Program-made: the position numbers and the translations under genes | NCBI GenBank assembly: GCA_003240755.1 | Contig: QFNF01000027.1 | Coordinates: 1 to 64,000 of the forward strand | Source: Sphingomonas hengshuiensis | GTDB lineage: Bacteria > Pseudomonadota > Alphaproteobacteria > Sphingomonadales > Sphingomonadaceae | Direction of reading: 5' to 3' | DNA: 64,000 nucleotides | Shown: in pieces, positions 47,900 through 56,157 of the stretch | Numbering within the stretch: the stretch's first letter is position 1 | How the letters are laid out: every line of letters begins with the position of its first letter | Notes under the pieces: generated by a model | Seen by the model: the letters and a program-made list of their open reading frames with translations, nothing else | What the model was told of the DNA's origin: nothing | Database searches by the model: none

Positions 47900-48307
47900 A
47901 TGCTGAACACCCTGATCGCGCCGATCGCGGCGCTGCTCGACAAGCTCATTCCCGATCCCAAGGCGCGCGATGCCGCCAAGCTCGAACTGCTCAAACTCGA
48001 ATCGACCGCCGATCTCGACCGGGTGAAGGCGCAGCTTTCGGCGATCGTCGCGGAGGCGCAGTCGGCCGACCCATGGACCGCGCGCGCGCGGCCCGGTTTC
48101 CTCTATGTGATGTATGCGCTGCTGCTCTGGGCGATCCCGATGGGGCTGATCTCGGCGGTGCAGCCCGACATGGCCGCCGGCATCGCCCGCGGCATGACCG
48201 CGTACCTGCGCGGCATCCCGGAGGAACTCTACGCCCTCTTCGGCACCGGCTATCTCGGCTACACGGCGGCAAGGGCATGGGGGAAGGCCAGGGGCGTGGA
48301 ACGCTAA
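47900..48307 (+). CDS. GTA-type three-span holin family protein
   Basis: 135 residues: an N-terminal helix ([30 protein letters not shown]) typical of the 3TM holin family found with gene transfer agents, a coiled segment, then [23 protein letters not shown] and a C-terminal [25 protein letters not shown] precedes the ATG at 47900; a GTG at 47864 overlapping the muramidase stop is possible. With the muramidase it makes a lysis pair, although no phage structural genes are in the window. Confidence 0.82.
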   Translation: MLNTLIAPIAALLDKLIPDPKARDAAKLELLKLESTADLDRVKAQLSAIVAEAQSADPWTARARPGFLYVMYALLLWAIPMGLISAVQPDMAAGIARGMTAYLRGIPEELYALFGTGYLGYTAARAWGKARGVER

Positions 48308-48308
48308 A

Positions 48309-48329
48309 GCCCCGCCCCGCAAGGCGGGG
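48309..48329. repeat. Short GC hairpin between holin gene and hslV
   Basis: CCCCGCC and GGCGGGG pair around CCGCAA just after the holin stop. Could end transcription or be a remnant of the genome's GC-rich intergenic repeats. Confidence 0.35.
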
Positions 48330-48381
48330 GGGATCTGGCCAACATCTTGCGCCCTCCCCGCCCCTCCCCATATCGCGACCC

Positions 48382-48885
48382 ATGAGCAAAGAGACGGTGT
48401 GGCACGGCACCACGATTGTATCCGTGCGTCGCGGCGGTCGCGTGGTGATCGCGGGGGATGGGCAGGTTTCGGCCGGAGGCAAGGTCATTGCCGGCTTCGC
48501 CGGCGCGACCGCCGACGCCTTCACCCTGTTCGAACGGCTCGAAGCCAAGCTTGAGCGCCATCAGGGCCAGTTGCTGCGCGCCGCCGTCGAGCTGGCCAAG
48601 GACTGGCGCACCGACAAGTTCCTGCGCAACCTCGAAGCGATGCTGATCGTCGCCGACAAGGACGTGACCCTGGTCGTGACCGGCAATGGCGACGTGCTGG
48701 AGCCCGAGGGCGGCATCGCCGCGATCGGGTCGGGCGGCAATTTCGCCCTCGCCGCCGCCCGCGCCCTGTCCGACTATGAAGGCGATGCGGAAAAGGTCGC
48801 GCGCAAGGCATTGGCCATCGCCGCCGAACTGTGCGTCTATACCAACGATCGCGTCACCCTCGAAGCGCTCGACAGCGCGAACTGA
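48382..48885 (+). CDS. hslV: HslV protease subunit with an internal in-frame loss
   Basis: 167 residues, shorter than the usual 175-186. The propeptide SKETVWHG is followed by [19 protein letters not shown], with the catalytic N-terminal Thr and Asp17. The next block, which in E. coli runs from residue 20 to 40 and contains the catalytic Lys33, is cut to five residues (VSAGG) before [21 protein letters not shown]; about 16 residues are missing in frame. The rest ([40 protein letters not shown]) is normal. As written the protease would be inactive. Followed after ten bases by hslU. Confidence 0.9.
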   Translation: MSKETVWHGTTIVSVRRGGRVVIAGDGQVSAGGKVIAGFAGATADAFTLFERLEAKLERHQGQLLRAAVELAKDWRTDKFLRNLEAMLIVADKDVTLVVTGNGDVLEPEGGIAAIGSGGNFALAAARALSDYEGDAEKVARKALAIAAELCVYTNDRVTLEALDSAN

Positions 48886-48895
48886 CGGACATTCC

Positions 48896-50094
48896 ATGCA
48901 AGACAATCTGACTCCGAAGGCGATCGTCGCCGCGCTCGACGCGCATATCATCGGCCAGCAGGACGCCAAGCGCGCCGTCGCGGTCGCGCTGCGCAACCGC
49001 TGGCGCCGCCAGCAGCTCAGCCCCGACCTGCGTGACGAGGTCTCCCCGAAGAACATCCTGATGATCGGCCCCACCGGCTGCGGCAAGACCGAGATCAGCC
49101 GCCGCCTCGCCCGCCTGGCCGACGCGCCGTTCGTGAAGGTCGAGGCGACCAAGTTCACCGAGGTCGGCTATGTCGGCCGCGACGTCGACGCCTGCTCGAC
49201 GCGCTGACCGGCAAGGGGGCGAGCGAGGCGACGCGCGAGGCGTTCCGCCAGCGCTTCCGCGACGGGCATCTGGACGACAAGGAGGTCGAGATCGAACTCG
49301 ATGCCCAGCCGCAGATGCCGTTCGAGATCCCCGGCGCCGGCCCGCAGATGATTAACCTGTCGGAGATGATGGGCAAGGCGTTCGGCGGCGGGCAGCAGAA
49401 GCGCCGCAAGCTGACCGTCCGCGCGGCATGGGACAAGCTGGTCGAGGAAGAGGCCGACAAGCGGCTCGACCAGGACGAGGTCAGCCGCGCCGCACTGGCG
49501 GATGCCGAGGCGAACGGCATCGTCTTCCTCGACGAGATCGACAAGATCGCGGTCAGCGACGTGCGCGGCGGATCGGTCAGCCGCGAAGGCGTGCAGCGCG
49601 ACCTGCTGCCGCTGATCGAGGGGACGACCGTGGCCACGAAATACGGCCCGATGAAGACCGACCATGTCCTCTTCATCGCCAGCGGCGCGTTCCACGTCGC
49701 CAAGCCCAGCGACCTGCTGCCCGAACTGCAGGGGCGCCTGCCGATCCGGGTCGAGCTGAAGGGGCTGACCGAGGCCGATTTCATCGCGATCCTGTCGGAT
49801 ACCAAGGCGTCGCTGCCGGCCCAGTACCGCGCGCTGCTCGGCACCGAATCGGTCGACGTGACCTTCACCGAAGAGGGGCTGGCCGCCATTGCCCGCATCG
49901 CCGCCGAAGTGAATGCCGAGGTCGAGAATATCGGCGCGCGGCGGTTGCAGACGGTGATGGAAAAGCTGCTGGAAGACGTCAGCTTCGACGCCGAGGACCG
50001 CGCGGGTCAGGCGGTGACGATCGACGCCGCCTATGTCGAACAGCAACTCGCCAGCATCGCGCGGAACACGGACCTCAGCCGGTACGTGCTGTAA
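48896..50094 (+). pseudogene. hslU: HslU ATPase, reading frame broken by an internal loss
   Basis: AAA+ unfoldase partner of HslV. The first part (48896 to about 49190) has [21 protein letters not shown], Walker [17 protein letters not shown] and [13 protein letters not shown]. It then runs into a stop at 49205. The second part, in the +1-shifted frame from about 49192, continues [22 protein letters not shown], then Walker [57 protein letters not shown] and the C-terminal YVL ending that docks into HslV. Roughly 30 family residues after GRDV are absent and the frame is lost. Same kind of damage as in gyrB and hslV. Confidence 0.9.
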
Positions 50095-50098
50095 CCGG

Positions 50099-50189
50099 TT
50101 CTCGACGGGCTCGAACTGACCGGGGGTGGTTGCCGCGCCCGCTTACCCCCGAACCCGTCCGGTTCGAGCAGCTTCGAGCTTGTCGAGAA
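50099..50189. repeat. Imperfect inverted repeat after hslU
   Basis: TTCTCGACGGGCTCGAA (50099-50115) is mirrored by TTCGAGCTTGTCGAGAA (50173-50189), two mismatches. A related CCCGACAGGCTCGGACGGG follows near 50228. The pattern (TCGACAAGCTCGAA) is of the dispersed-repeat type and lies between convergent hslU and the lipoprotein gene. Confidence 0.55.
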
Positions 50190-50260
50190 GCGTCCGTCGA
50201 GAACGCATTGCTTGCGGCGCCCCGTTCCCGACAGGCTCGGACGGGATGGGACCGACCCAG

Positions 50261-50656
50261 TCACCCCACCCTGTCATACGGCACGAACTCCCCGAACGTG
50301 CAGTCGGCCGACGGGATGCGCGACCCGCGATCGACCAGCCGGAAGCGATCGTTGCGGCATAGCTGCGCGCCATACAGGATCGACACCACGATCTGGTCGT
50401 CACGCAGGAACGGGCAGCGATCGCGGACCTGCGTGCGCCACAGCCGCTTGCCGGTCTGGCGATAGATCAGCGAATCGCCCACCACCTGCGGGCCGTCGAT
50501 GAAGCCGGTCGGGATGCAGTTCTCGGGCTTGCCCGGCGCGCGCCCTGCCAGCATTTTGGCGAGCTGCCGGTCGCCCCGCGCCTGCGTCTCCGCGATTTGC
50601 TGCGGGGTCGCACACGCGCCCAGCAGCATCGCCGCCGTCCATGCCCATCGCTTCAT
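50261..50656 (-). CDS. Small lipoprotein of unknown function
   Basis: 131 residues. Lipoprotein signal peptide with lipobox L-G-A-C15 (MKRWAWTAAMLLGAC), so it is lipid-anchored by Lgt (encoded at 11.2 kb). The mature part has IPTGFIDGPQVVGDSLIYRQTGKRLWRTQVRDRCPFL and cysteines C49, C83, C101 and C121 region that may pair as disulfides. GGGAGAGG precedes the ATG. It follows gloB by 19 bases and is probably cotranscribed with gloA and gloB. No family recognised. Confidence 0.75.
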   Translation of the reverse strand: MKRWAWTAAMLLGACATPQQIAETQARGDRQLAKMLAGRAPGKPENCIPTGFIDGPQVVGDSLIYRQTGKRLWRTQVRDRCPFLRDDQIVVSILYGAQLCRNDRFRLVDRGSRIPSADCTFGEFVPYDRVG

Positions 50657-50675
50657 GCCGCCTCTCCCTGTCCGG

Positions 50676-51395
50676 TCAGAACGCATCCTTGGCCGCGCGG
50701 TGCCGTGCCAGTTCGTCGGCCGACCCCGCGCGCAGGAACGGATTGGTCGCCAGTTCGGCGCCGATCGTCGTCGGCACGGTGGGCTCGCCCGCCGCGCGCA
50801 GCGCCTCCACCTTGGCCATCCGCTCGACGATCGCGGCATTGTCCGGCTCGGCAGAGAGCGCATAGCGTCCGTTCGACAGCGTATATTCGTGCCCGCAATA
50901 GACGCGCGTCCCGGCCGGCAGTTCGGCATAGCGACGCATGTTGCCGTACATCTCCGCCGCCGTCCCTTCGAACAGCCGCCCGCATCCCATCGCGAACAGC
51001 GTGTCGCCGCTGAACAGCACCGCATCGTCCGCGAAATGGAACGCGACATGCCCCGCGGTATGGCCGGGCACCGCCCATACCGTTGCGTGCGAGTCGCCGA
51101 CCGACAGCATCGCCCCCTCGCCCACGCCATTGTCCATGTCGGCGATCCTGTCGCGCTCCGCCTCCGGCCCGGTCACGCTCGCGCCGGTCGCCGCCTTGAT
51201 CGCGGCATTGCCGCCGACATGGTCGGGGTGCCAGTGGGTGTTCCATATCGCGGTGATCGTCCAGCCGCGTTCGGCGGCGGCGTCCAGCACCGGCTGCGCC
51301 GCGCCCGGATCGATCGCCACCGTCTCGCCGCTCGCATCGTCGTGCAGCAGCCACGCATAATTGTCCGACAGCACCGGGATCTGGACGATCTCCAT
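50676..51395 (-). CDS. gloB: Hydroxyacylglutathione hydrolase (glyoxalase II)
   Basis: 239-residue metallo-beta-lactamase-fold enzyme that hydrolyses S-D-lactoylglutathione to glutathione and D-lactate. Metal motif NTHWHPDHVGGN, further ligands in VPGHTAGHVAFHF, LFSGDTLFAMGCGRLFEG and YCGHEYTLSN, and the C-terminal helices with TNPFLRAGS. ATG at 51395 overlaps the gloA stop (TGATG), so the two glyoxalase steps are coupled in translation. Confidence 0.95.
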   Translation of the reverse strand: MEIVQIPVLSDNYAWLLHDDASGETVAIDPGAAQPVLDAAAERGWTITAIWNTHWHPDHVGGNAAIKAATGASVTGPEAERDRIADMDNGVGEGAMLSVGDSHATVWAVPGHTAGHVAFHFADDAVLFSGDTLFAMGCGRLFEGTAAEMYGNMRRYAELPAGTRVYCGHEYTLSNGRYALSAEPDNAAIVERMAKVEALRAAGEPTVPTTIGAELATNPFLRAGSADELARHRAAKDAF

Positions 51396-51814
51396 CACCA
51401 CGTCCCCGTATTGGGCATCGATGCCCAGGGTTCGGCCGGGGGCAGCGATCCGTCCTGCAGCAGCTCGATCGAGATGCCGTCCGGCGTCTTGACGAACGCC
51501 ATATGCCCGTCGCGCGGCGGACGGTTGATCGTCACGCCCGCCTCCGTCAGCCGCTGGCAGGTGGCATAGATATCGTCGACCCGGAACGCCAGATGGCCGA
51601 AATTGCGTCCGCCCGCATATGCTTCGGGGTCCCAGTTGTGGGTCAGCTCGACCTCGGCCACGCCCTCCTGTCCGGGGGCGGCGAGGAAGATCAGGCTGAA
51701 ACGGCCCTGTTCATTGTCCATCCGCCGGACCTGCTTGAGCCCCAGCAGGTCGAAAAAGGCGATGGTCGCGTCCGGATCGGACACGCGGATCATGGTGTGC
51801 AGATAACGGGTCAT
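51395..51814 (-). CDS. gloA: Lactoylglutathione lyase (glyoxalase I)
   Basis: 139 residues, VOC fold. Metal ligands fit glyoxalase I: His6 (RYLHTMIRVSD), Glu in VAEVELTHNWD, His in NFGHLAFRVDD and Glu in GISIELLQDGS. It converts the hemithioacetal of methylglyoxal and glutathione to S-D-lactoylglutathione. The mature-length start MTRYLHTMIRV matches E. coli GloA in layout; extra residues upstream in the open frame lack homology. First gene of gloA-gloB-lipoprotein. Confidence 0.93.
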   Translation of the reverse strand: MTRYLHTMIRVSDPDATIAFFDLLGLKQVRRMDNEQGRFSLIFLAAPGQEGVAEVELTHNWDPEAYAGGRNFGHLAFRVDDIYATCQRLTEAGVTINRPPRDGHMAFVKTPDGISIELLQDGSLPPAEPWASMPNTGTW

Positions 51815-51874
51815 CGGCGGTTCCCTTTGCGTCGACCGGCATATCGGGTCCGCCGGGGTCCGCCGCAACCGCCA

Positions 51875-52627
51875 TCAGCCAGGCGGCAGCGTGTCGAGCG
51901 AGGCCGCGGCCGCCCTCGCCTGCGCGCTGTCGGGCGACAGGCGCTGGACCGCCTCGAACGCCATGCGTGCCGCCCTGGCATCACCCGACAGGCCGGCGAT
52001 ATTGCCCGCCTCCAACTGCACCGACGCATCGTCGGGCGACCGCCGCACCGCTTCGGCAATGTCCGCCCTGGCACGGGTCAGGTCGTTCGTCCGCCGCGCC
52101 AGCGTTGCCGACAGCAGCCATGCCAGCGGATCGGCCGGCGCATCCTTCAGCGCCCGGTCGATGTCGCCGCGCGCCCCGGCCAGGTCGCCGCCCGCCACGC
52201 GCACCCGCGCCCGGTCGAGCTGCGCCTCGCCCCGCGCCAGTCCGGTCAGCGATCCGCTGGCCAGCGCCGCGTCCAGCGCGGCCCCCGCCGCGATCGTATC
52301 GCCATCGGCCAGCCGGGCATTGCCCGCCTGCGCCCAATAGTTCGCGGCGCGGGCGTCCTGCGCGACCTCCGCCTCGCGCGCTGCCTGTTCGAACGCCTCG
52401 GCCGCCGCGCTCCAGCGCTGGCGCGTGGCATAGCTCATGCCCAGGCATTGCCGCGCAAGAAACCCGCCGCCGACCAGCCGCCACTGCCCCGCGATCTTCT
52501 CGGCCTGTTCGGGCGCGGTCGTCGCGGCGTCGACACACGCGTCGTAGCGCGCTTCCGGCGTGGCACCGGCGGGCAGGTTCGGCCCGGCCGCAGCCTGGAT
52601 CGCAAGGAACAGCAGCGGAGCAAGCAT
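51875..52627 (-). CDS. Exported TPR-repeat protein
   Basis: 250 residues. Signal-like N terminus (MLAPLLFLAIQAAAG), then helical tetratricopeptide units: WSAAAEAFEQAAREAE, YWAQAGNARLADGDTIAAGAALDAAL, AQLDRARVRVAGGDLAGARGDIDRAL, DPLAWLLSATLARRTNDLTRARADIAEAV and DASVQLEAGNIAGLSGDARAARMAFEAVQRLSP. TPRs mediate protein contacts in the periplasm; partner unknown. Its ATG overlaps the stop of the alpha/beta hydrolase gene by one base, so the pair is an operon. Confidence 0.82.
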   Translation of the reverse strand: MLAPLLFLAIQAAAGPNLPAGATPEARYDACVDAATTAPEQAEKIAGQWRLVGGGFLARQCLGMSYATRQRWSAAAEAFEQAAREAEVAQDARAANYWAQAGNARLADGDTIAAGAALDAALASGSLTGLARGEAQLDRARVRVAGGDLAGARGDIDRALKDAPADPLAWLLSATLARRTNDLTRARADIAEAVRRSPDDASVQLEAGNIAGLSGDARAARMAFEAVQRLSPDSAQARAAAASLDTLPPG

Positions 52628-53337
52628 CAGTCCAGAACATCCTCGATGGCGCGCAGGATCAGCGCGATGTCACGCCCGCGCGACAGGCGATGGTCGCCAT
52701 CCTTGACCAGCCAGGTCTGCACATCGGCTGAACGAAGGCGCGAGGCGAGGTGCACCGTCCGTTCCCACGGCACGTCCGCGTCACGCTGCCCCTGCACCAG
52801 CCGTACGGGCACGTCGATCGGCAGTTCGGCATGCATCACCCGGCTCGCCTCGCCCGACGACCAGAAGGCGCGGGTGAACACCGTCGGCGTATCGGCATAG
52901 GGCGACGGCCGCTCGATCCGCCCTTGCGTCAGCAACGCCATCTTCTCCGCCTGCGAAAACCCCCAGTCGGTGAAGTCGGGCGCGGGCGCGATGCCGACCA
53001 GCCCGGCGATCCGGTCGGGCCGGACACGTGCCGCCAGCAGCGCGATCCACCCGCCCATCGACGACCCGACCGGCACCACCGGCCCCTCCACGCACAGATC
53101 GATCATCGCCAGCGCATCGTCGACCCAGCCGGCCAGCGTCTGCTCCTCGAAGGCGCCGGGGCTTTCGCCGCACCCGGCATAGTCGAACCGCAGGAACGCC
53201 CGGCCGGTTTCGCGCGCCCACGCCTCGATCGCCAGCGCCTTGGTCCCGCTCATGTCGGAAGCATAGCCCGGCAGGAACAGGATCGTCGGACCGATGCCCG
53301 GCGTGTGGCGATAGGCGAGCGGGCGGGAATCGGTCAT
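52627..53337 (-). CDS. Alpha/beta hydrolase
   Basis: 236 residues of the alpha/beta hydrolase fold: ILFLPGYASDMSGTKA (oxyanion region), LRFDYAGCGESPGAFEEQTL, the nucleophile elbow PVGSSMGGWIALLAA (Ser), the acid in LVQGQRDADVPW and the His in LVKDGDHRLSRGRD. It resembles the palmitoyl-protein thioesterase ABHD10-like/carboxylesterase group; the substrate is open. No signal peptide, so cytoplasmic. First gene of the hydrolase-TPR operon. Confidence 0.87.
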   Translation of the reverse strand: MTDSRPLAYRHTPGIGPTILFLPGYASDMSGTKALAIEAWARETGRAFLRFDYAGCGESPGAFEEQTLAGWVDDALAMIDLCVEGPVVPVGSSMGGWIALLAARVRPDRIAGLVGIAPAPDFTDWGFSQAEKMALLTQGRIERPSPYADTPTVFTRAFWSSGEASRVMHAELPIDVPVRLVQGQRDADVPWERTVHLASRLRSADVQTWLVKDGDHRLSRGRDIALILRAIEDVLD

Positions 53338-53560
53338 GGCAACCCCATGCCATGCCCGCGGTCGACGCGACAAGGTTTCCGCATGCCGACCGCCGATGCG
53401 CCCGCACCGGACAGTCCGCTTCGCTCCGATCCGGTCGGGTCGCCCACGACGCAGTCGCCTTTCACCGCCAGCCGCCCCGGTTCCGCCACGCGGTTTCCAC
53501 CGGTGAGGCGACACCGCCCGGGCGACGGCCGCGGCCAGCAACGCAGCGCGCCGGCAGGGC
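53338..53560. other. Intergenic region without a recognised feature
   Basis: 223 bases between the alpha/beta hydrolase start and the small basic protein gene. It must hold the hydrolase promoter, but I see no clear -35/-10 pair, repeat or supported open frame. Confidence 0.5.
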
Positions 53561-53698
53561 TCAGTCCTGTTGGGATTCTGCCTCGTGACGGTCCGCCGGC
53601 AGCTCGCTCCCGGCATCGCCCCGCGCCTGTCCCTTGCGACGGCGCAGGTTCTGCCGCAATGCCTGTGCCAACCGTGCCTTGCGTTCCGCATCGCTCAT
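53561..53698 (-). CDS. Small conserved basic protein
   Basis: 45 residues: MSDAERKARLAQALRQNLRRRKGQ, a basic amphipathic helix, and an acidic polar tail ending HEAESQQD. The sequence looks like the short Arg-rich helical proteins seen in many sphingomonads. A longer open frame reaches 53767 but the ATG at 53698 with GAAAG upstream is preferred. Function unknown; the helix could bind RNA, DNA or membranes. Confidence 0.55.
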   Translation of the reverse strand: MSDAERKARLAQALRQNLRRRKGQARGDAGSELPADRHEAESQQD

Positions 53699-53807
53699 GC
53701 CGCTTTCTACGCTTTTCGCGCGCAATCTGGCAACGGTCGCTTGACATCCCCCCCAATGCCTGCACATAGGCCCCTCCCGCCGCCGGGGGCTTCCCCCGGC
53801 TCGGAGT

Positions 53808-53882
<75 letters not shown>

Positions 53883-53899
53883 TTTTCTCCTGACGTTGT

Positions 53900-54160
53900 C
53901 CCGCACGACGTTCGCTGTTGTCACTTCAGCGAACTTCGAGGGTCGATGGTTTCGCGGCGATGACCAGCGCTGCCACGCTGGATCGACGCGGCGCCATGTT
54001 GCTTCACGGGATCCTTCTGCCGCCTTTCGCAGCACGCTTTCTTTTGAAGCTGGCCCCTTGGTATGGGCGAACCGCCCAACCCGAACATAGTCGAGCCTGA
54101 CGCCGCGGCTTGCCAGTTCCGCCGCCAGTCCGCGCAGAGCGGCGTCCTTCGCCGGTCTGC
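53900..54160 (-). mobile_element. Degenerate IS630-family transposase remnant (N-terminal part)
   Basis: In the minus-strand frame entering near 54170, DAALRGLAAELASRGVRLDY resembles the helix-turn-helix region of IS630-type transposases (the TLRGL..ELA.RG...Y.TVWRF pattern), and the following bases read GASFKRK in another frame, like the LSFKK motif that comes next in the family. Stops and frame shifts show it is dead. It fills the 331-base gap between the tRNA and the S9 peptidase gene. Recognition is from pattern memory and moderate. Confidence 0.5.
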
Positions 54161-54213
54161 ACCTGGAACCAGATCACCGGCTTGCCGGGAATCCACAATG
54201 ATCCGGCCTCATG

Positions 54214-56157
54214 TCATCCCGCCCTAGCCACCTGCCCAGGCAACAGGTCCGCTCCCTCGACGATGTCGCAGGTGGTACCGGCAATCTCGTCATCATGCGT
54301 CGGCTCGCAACGTCCCCCGATCCAGCGCGCCAGGAACGCCTCGGTCAGGGCGATCGAGGATATCCGGTTCGCTGGACGGACGAAGCCATGGCCTTCGTCA
54401 CCGTACACGACGAAACCGACCGGGATGTCATGTCTCTTGAGCGCATCGACCATCTGTTCGGCCTCGCGCATCGGCACGCGCGGGTCGTTGCGCCCCTGCG
54501 CGATCAGGAGCGGCCGCACGATCCGCGAAGCCCGATGCAGGGGGGAACGATCGCGCAGCAGCGCCCGTCCCCGTTCAGTCGTCGGGTCGCCGAGCGCGCG
54601 GTACAATTGCGCTCGCGCGGCCTCCCAATGCGGCGGCATGGCCTCGATCAGCGTTTCCAGGTTGGACGGGCCGACAATATCGACGCCGCAGGCATAACGC
54701 TCCGGTGTGCGGGTCAGCGCGGTCAGGACGGCATATCCGCCATAGCTGGCCCCCATGATCGCCAGCCGCGCCGGATCGCAGATGCCGCGCGCGACGACGG
54801 CGTCGACCGCGGCATCCACGTCATCGCTCATCGCCGCGCCCCATTCGCCATCGCCCGCCGCCACGAAGCGCTTGCCAAAGCCCGTCGAGCCACGGAAATT
54901 GACCGAAAGCACCGCATAGCCGCGGTTCGCCAGCCACTGATGCTCCGGGTCGTACCCGAAACTGTCGCGGGTCCAGGGACCGCCATGGACCAGGACGACC
55001 ATCGGCAGTTTCGTGCGCGCCGCGTCCCCGGCGGGATCGGGTTCGCCGTGCGGCAAGGTCAGATAGCAATCGAGCGCCAGCCCGTCACGGGCCGGGACCG
55101 ACAGCGGGTACATCCGCGCAAGGGGGGCATCGCGCAGCGCCGGGCGCGTTTCGTACAGCAGATGCAGCGTGCCGCCGTGGCGATCGTACAGATAGCCCAG
55201 CCCCGGCCTGACATCCGAATCCGCGCCGATCGTCCACCAGCGATCGTCGTCGCTGCGGCTGGTGATGCCCCAACTGCCGATGCCCGCCGCATCGATGGTC
55301 GCGACGTCCCGCGCCATCCCATCGGTCAACGGCACGGTTTGCCGGTGCTGGCGGGTGACGACATAGGCGATCGGGTGGAATGTTTCCCAACTGCCGACAT
55401 AGCCGCCAAGGTCGTAGCGATCGTCCTGCGCGATCGTGGCAAGCGTGCCGTCGGCAAGATCGATCGATACCAGCGCCAGCGTGTCGTGGCCCCGGCTGTC
55501 CAGCATGAACAGGGTCCGTCCCGCGCGATCGAGGCCCATGGCACGCGATGTCGCCGCCTCGGCCGGATCGAAGGTCAGCCAGGGTTCCCACGCGGCGTCG
55601 GCCGTCCGCCGCAGGATGGTCATCGTACCGTCAAGGTCCGTCCGCGTCGCGATACGCGGGTTCAGATCGTCCCCCAGCAGATATTCGTCGAAACCGGGAT
55701 TTTCTTCCAGCAGATGCGCCGCGCCGGATGCGAGGTTCACCCGGTACAGATCGGCGTACCTCGGGTCCCGCGCATGAACGCCGATCACGATATGGTGCGG
55801 ATCGCCCATGCTGGTGGCGACGACATAGGCGCGATCGGCATCGACGGGGGTGAGGTTCCGGACCGCGCCCGTCGTCACGCAGGCGATGAAGACCCGCCAT
55901 TTCTCGTCGCCGTCATTATCCATCGAAAACAGCACGTGCCGTCCGTCGCGCGTCCATTGATAGCTGGCGATGCCGCGATGGGTGTCGCAGGTGACGGGCT
56001 TTCCCGCATCCGGGGCATCGCGCCGGGCGACCCAGATGTTCCTGACCCCATCGCGCGGCGCGACGAACGCCAGCAGTTCACCGTCGGGGCTGATCGAGAA
56101 GGAGGAGCGTTCGGCATTGCCGAACAGGGTGCGGCGGCTGATAAGGTCCATGGTCAT
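54214..56157 (-). CDS. S9-family prolyl-oligopeptidase-like peptidase, cytoplasmic
   Basis: 647 residues without a signal peptide. Residues about 15-340 form a beta-propeller (repeats such as SISPDGELLAFVAP, WTRDGRHVLFSMDNDGDEKW); residues about 350-615 form the alpha/beta hydrolase domain with VHGGPWTRDSFGYDPEHQWLA, nucleophile S471 in MGASYGGYAV, D558 in QGRNDPRVP and H590 in GDEGHGF. Such enzymes cut or trim short peptides. Its ATG overlaps the stop of the thioredoxin-like gene, so it is last in a four-gene operon with the receptor, ABC protein and thioredoxin. A Cys-containing tail (about 618-647) is unusual. Confidence 0.92.
   Translation of the reverse strand: MTMDLISRRTLFGNAERSSFSISPDGELLAFVAPRDGVRNIWVARRDAPDAGKPVTCDTHRGIASYQWTRDGRHVLFSMDNDGDEKWRVFIACVTTGAVRNLTPVDADRAYVVATSMGDPHHIVIGVHARDPRYADLYRVNLASGAAHLLEENPGFDEYLLGDDLNPRIATRTDLDGTMTILRRTADAAWEPWLTFDPAEAATSRAMGLDRAGRTLFMLDSRGHDTLALVSIDLADGTLATIAQDDRYDLGGYVGSWETFHPIAYVVTRQHRQTVPLTDGMARDVATIDAAGIGSWGITSRSDDDRWWTIGADSDVRPGLGYLYDRHGGTLHLLYETRPALRDAPLARMYPLSVPARDGLALDCYLTLPHGEPDPAGDAARTKLPMVVLVHGGPWTRDSFGYDPEHQWLANRGYAVLSVNFRGSTGFGKRFVAAGDGEWGAAMSDDVDAAVDAVVARGICDPARLAIMGASYGGYAVLTALTRTPERYACGVDIVGPSNLETLIEAMPPHWEAARAQLYRALGDPTTERGRALLRDRSPLHRASRIVRPLLIAQGRNDPRVPMREAEQMVDALKRHDIPVGFVVYGDEGHGFVRPANRISSIALTEAFLARWIGGRCEPTHDDEIAGTTCDIVEGADLLPGQVARAG

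Noticed and set aside
53896..54100. Small plus-strand proteins of about 60 residues after the tRNA
   Set aside because: Two overlapping short frames without ribosome sites lie opposite the transposase-like remnant, which explains the sequence better.
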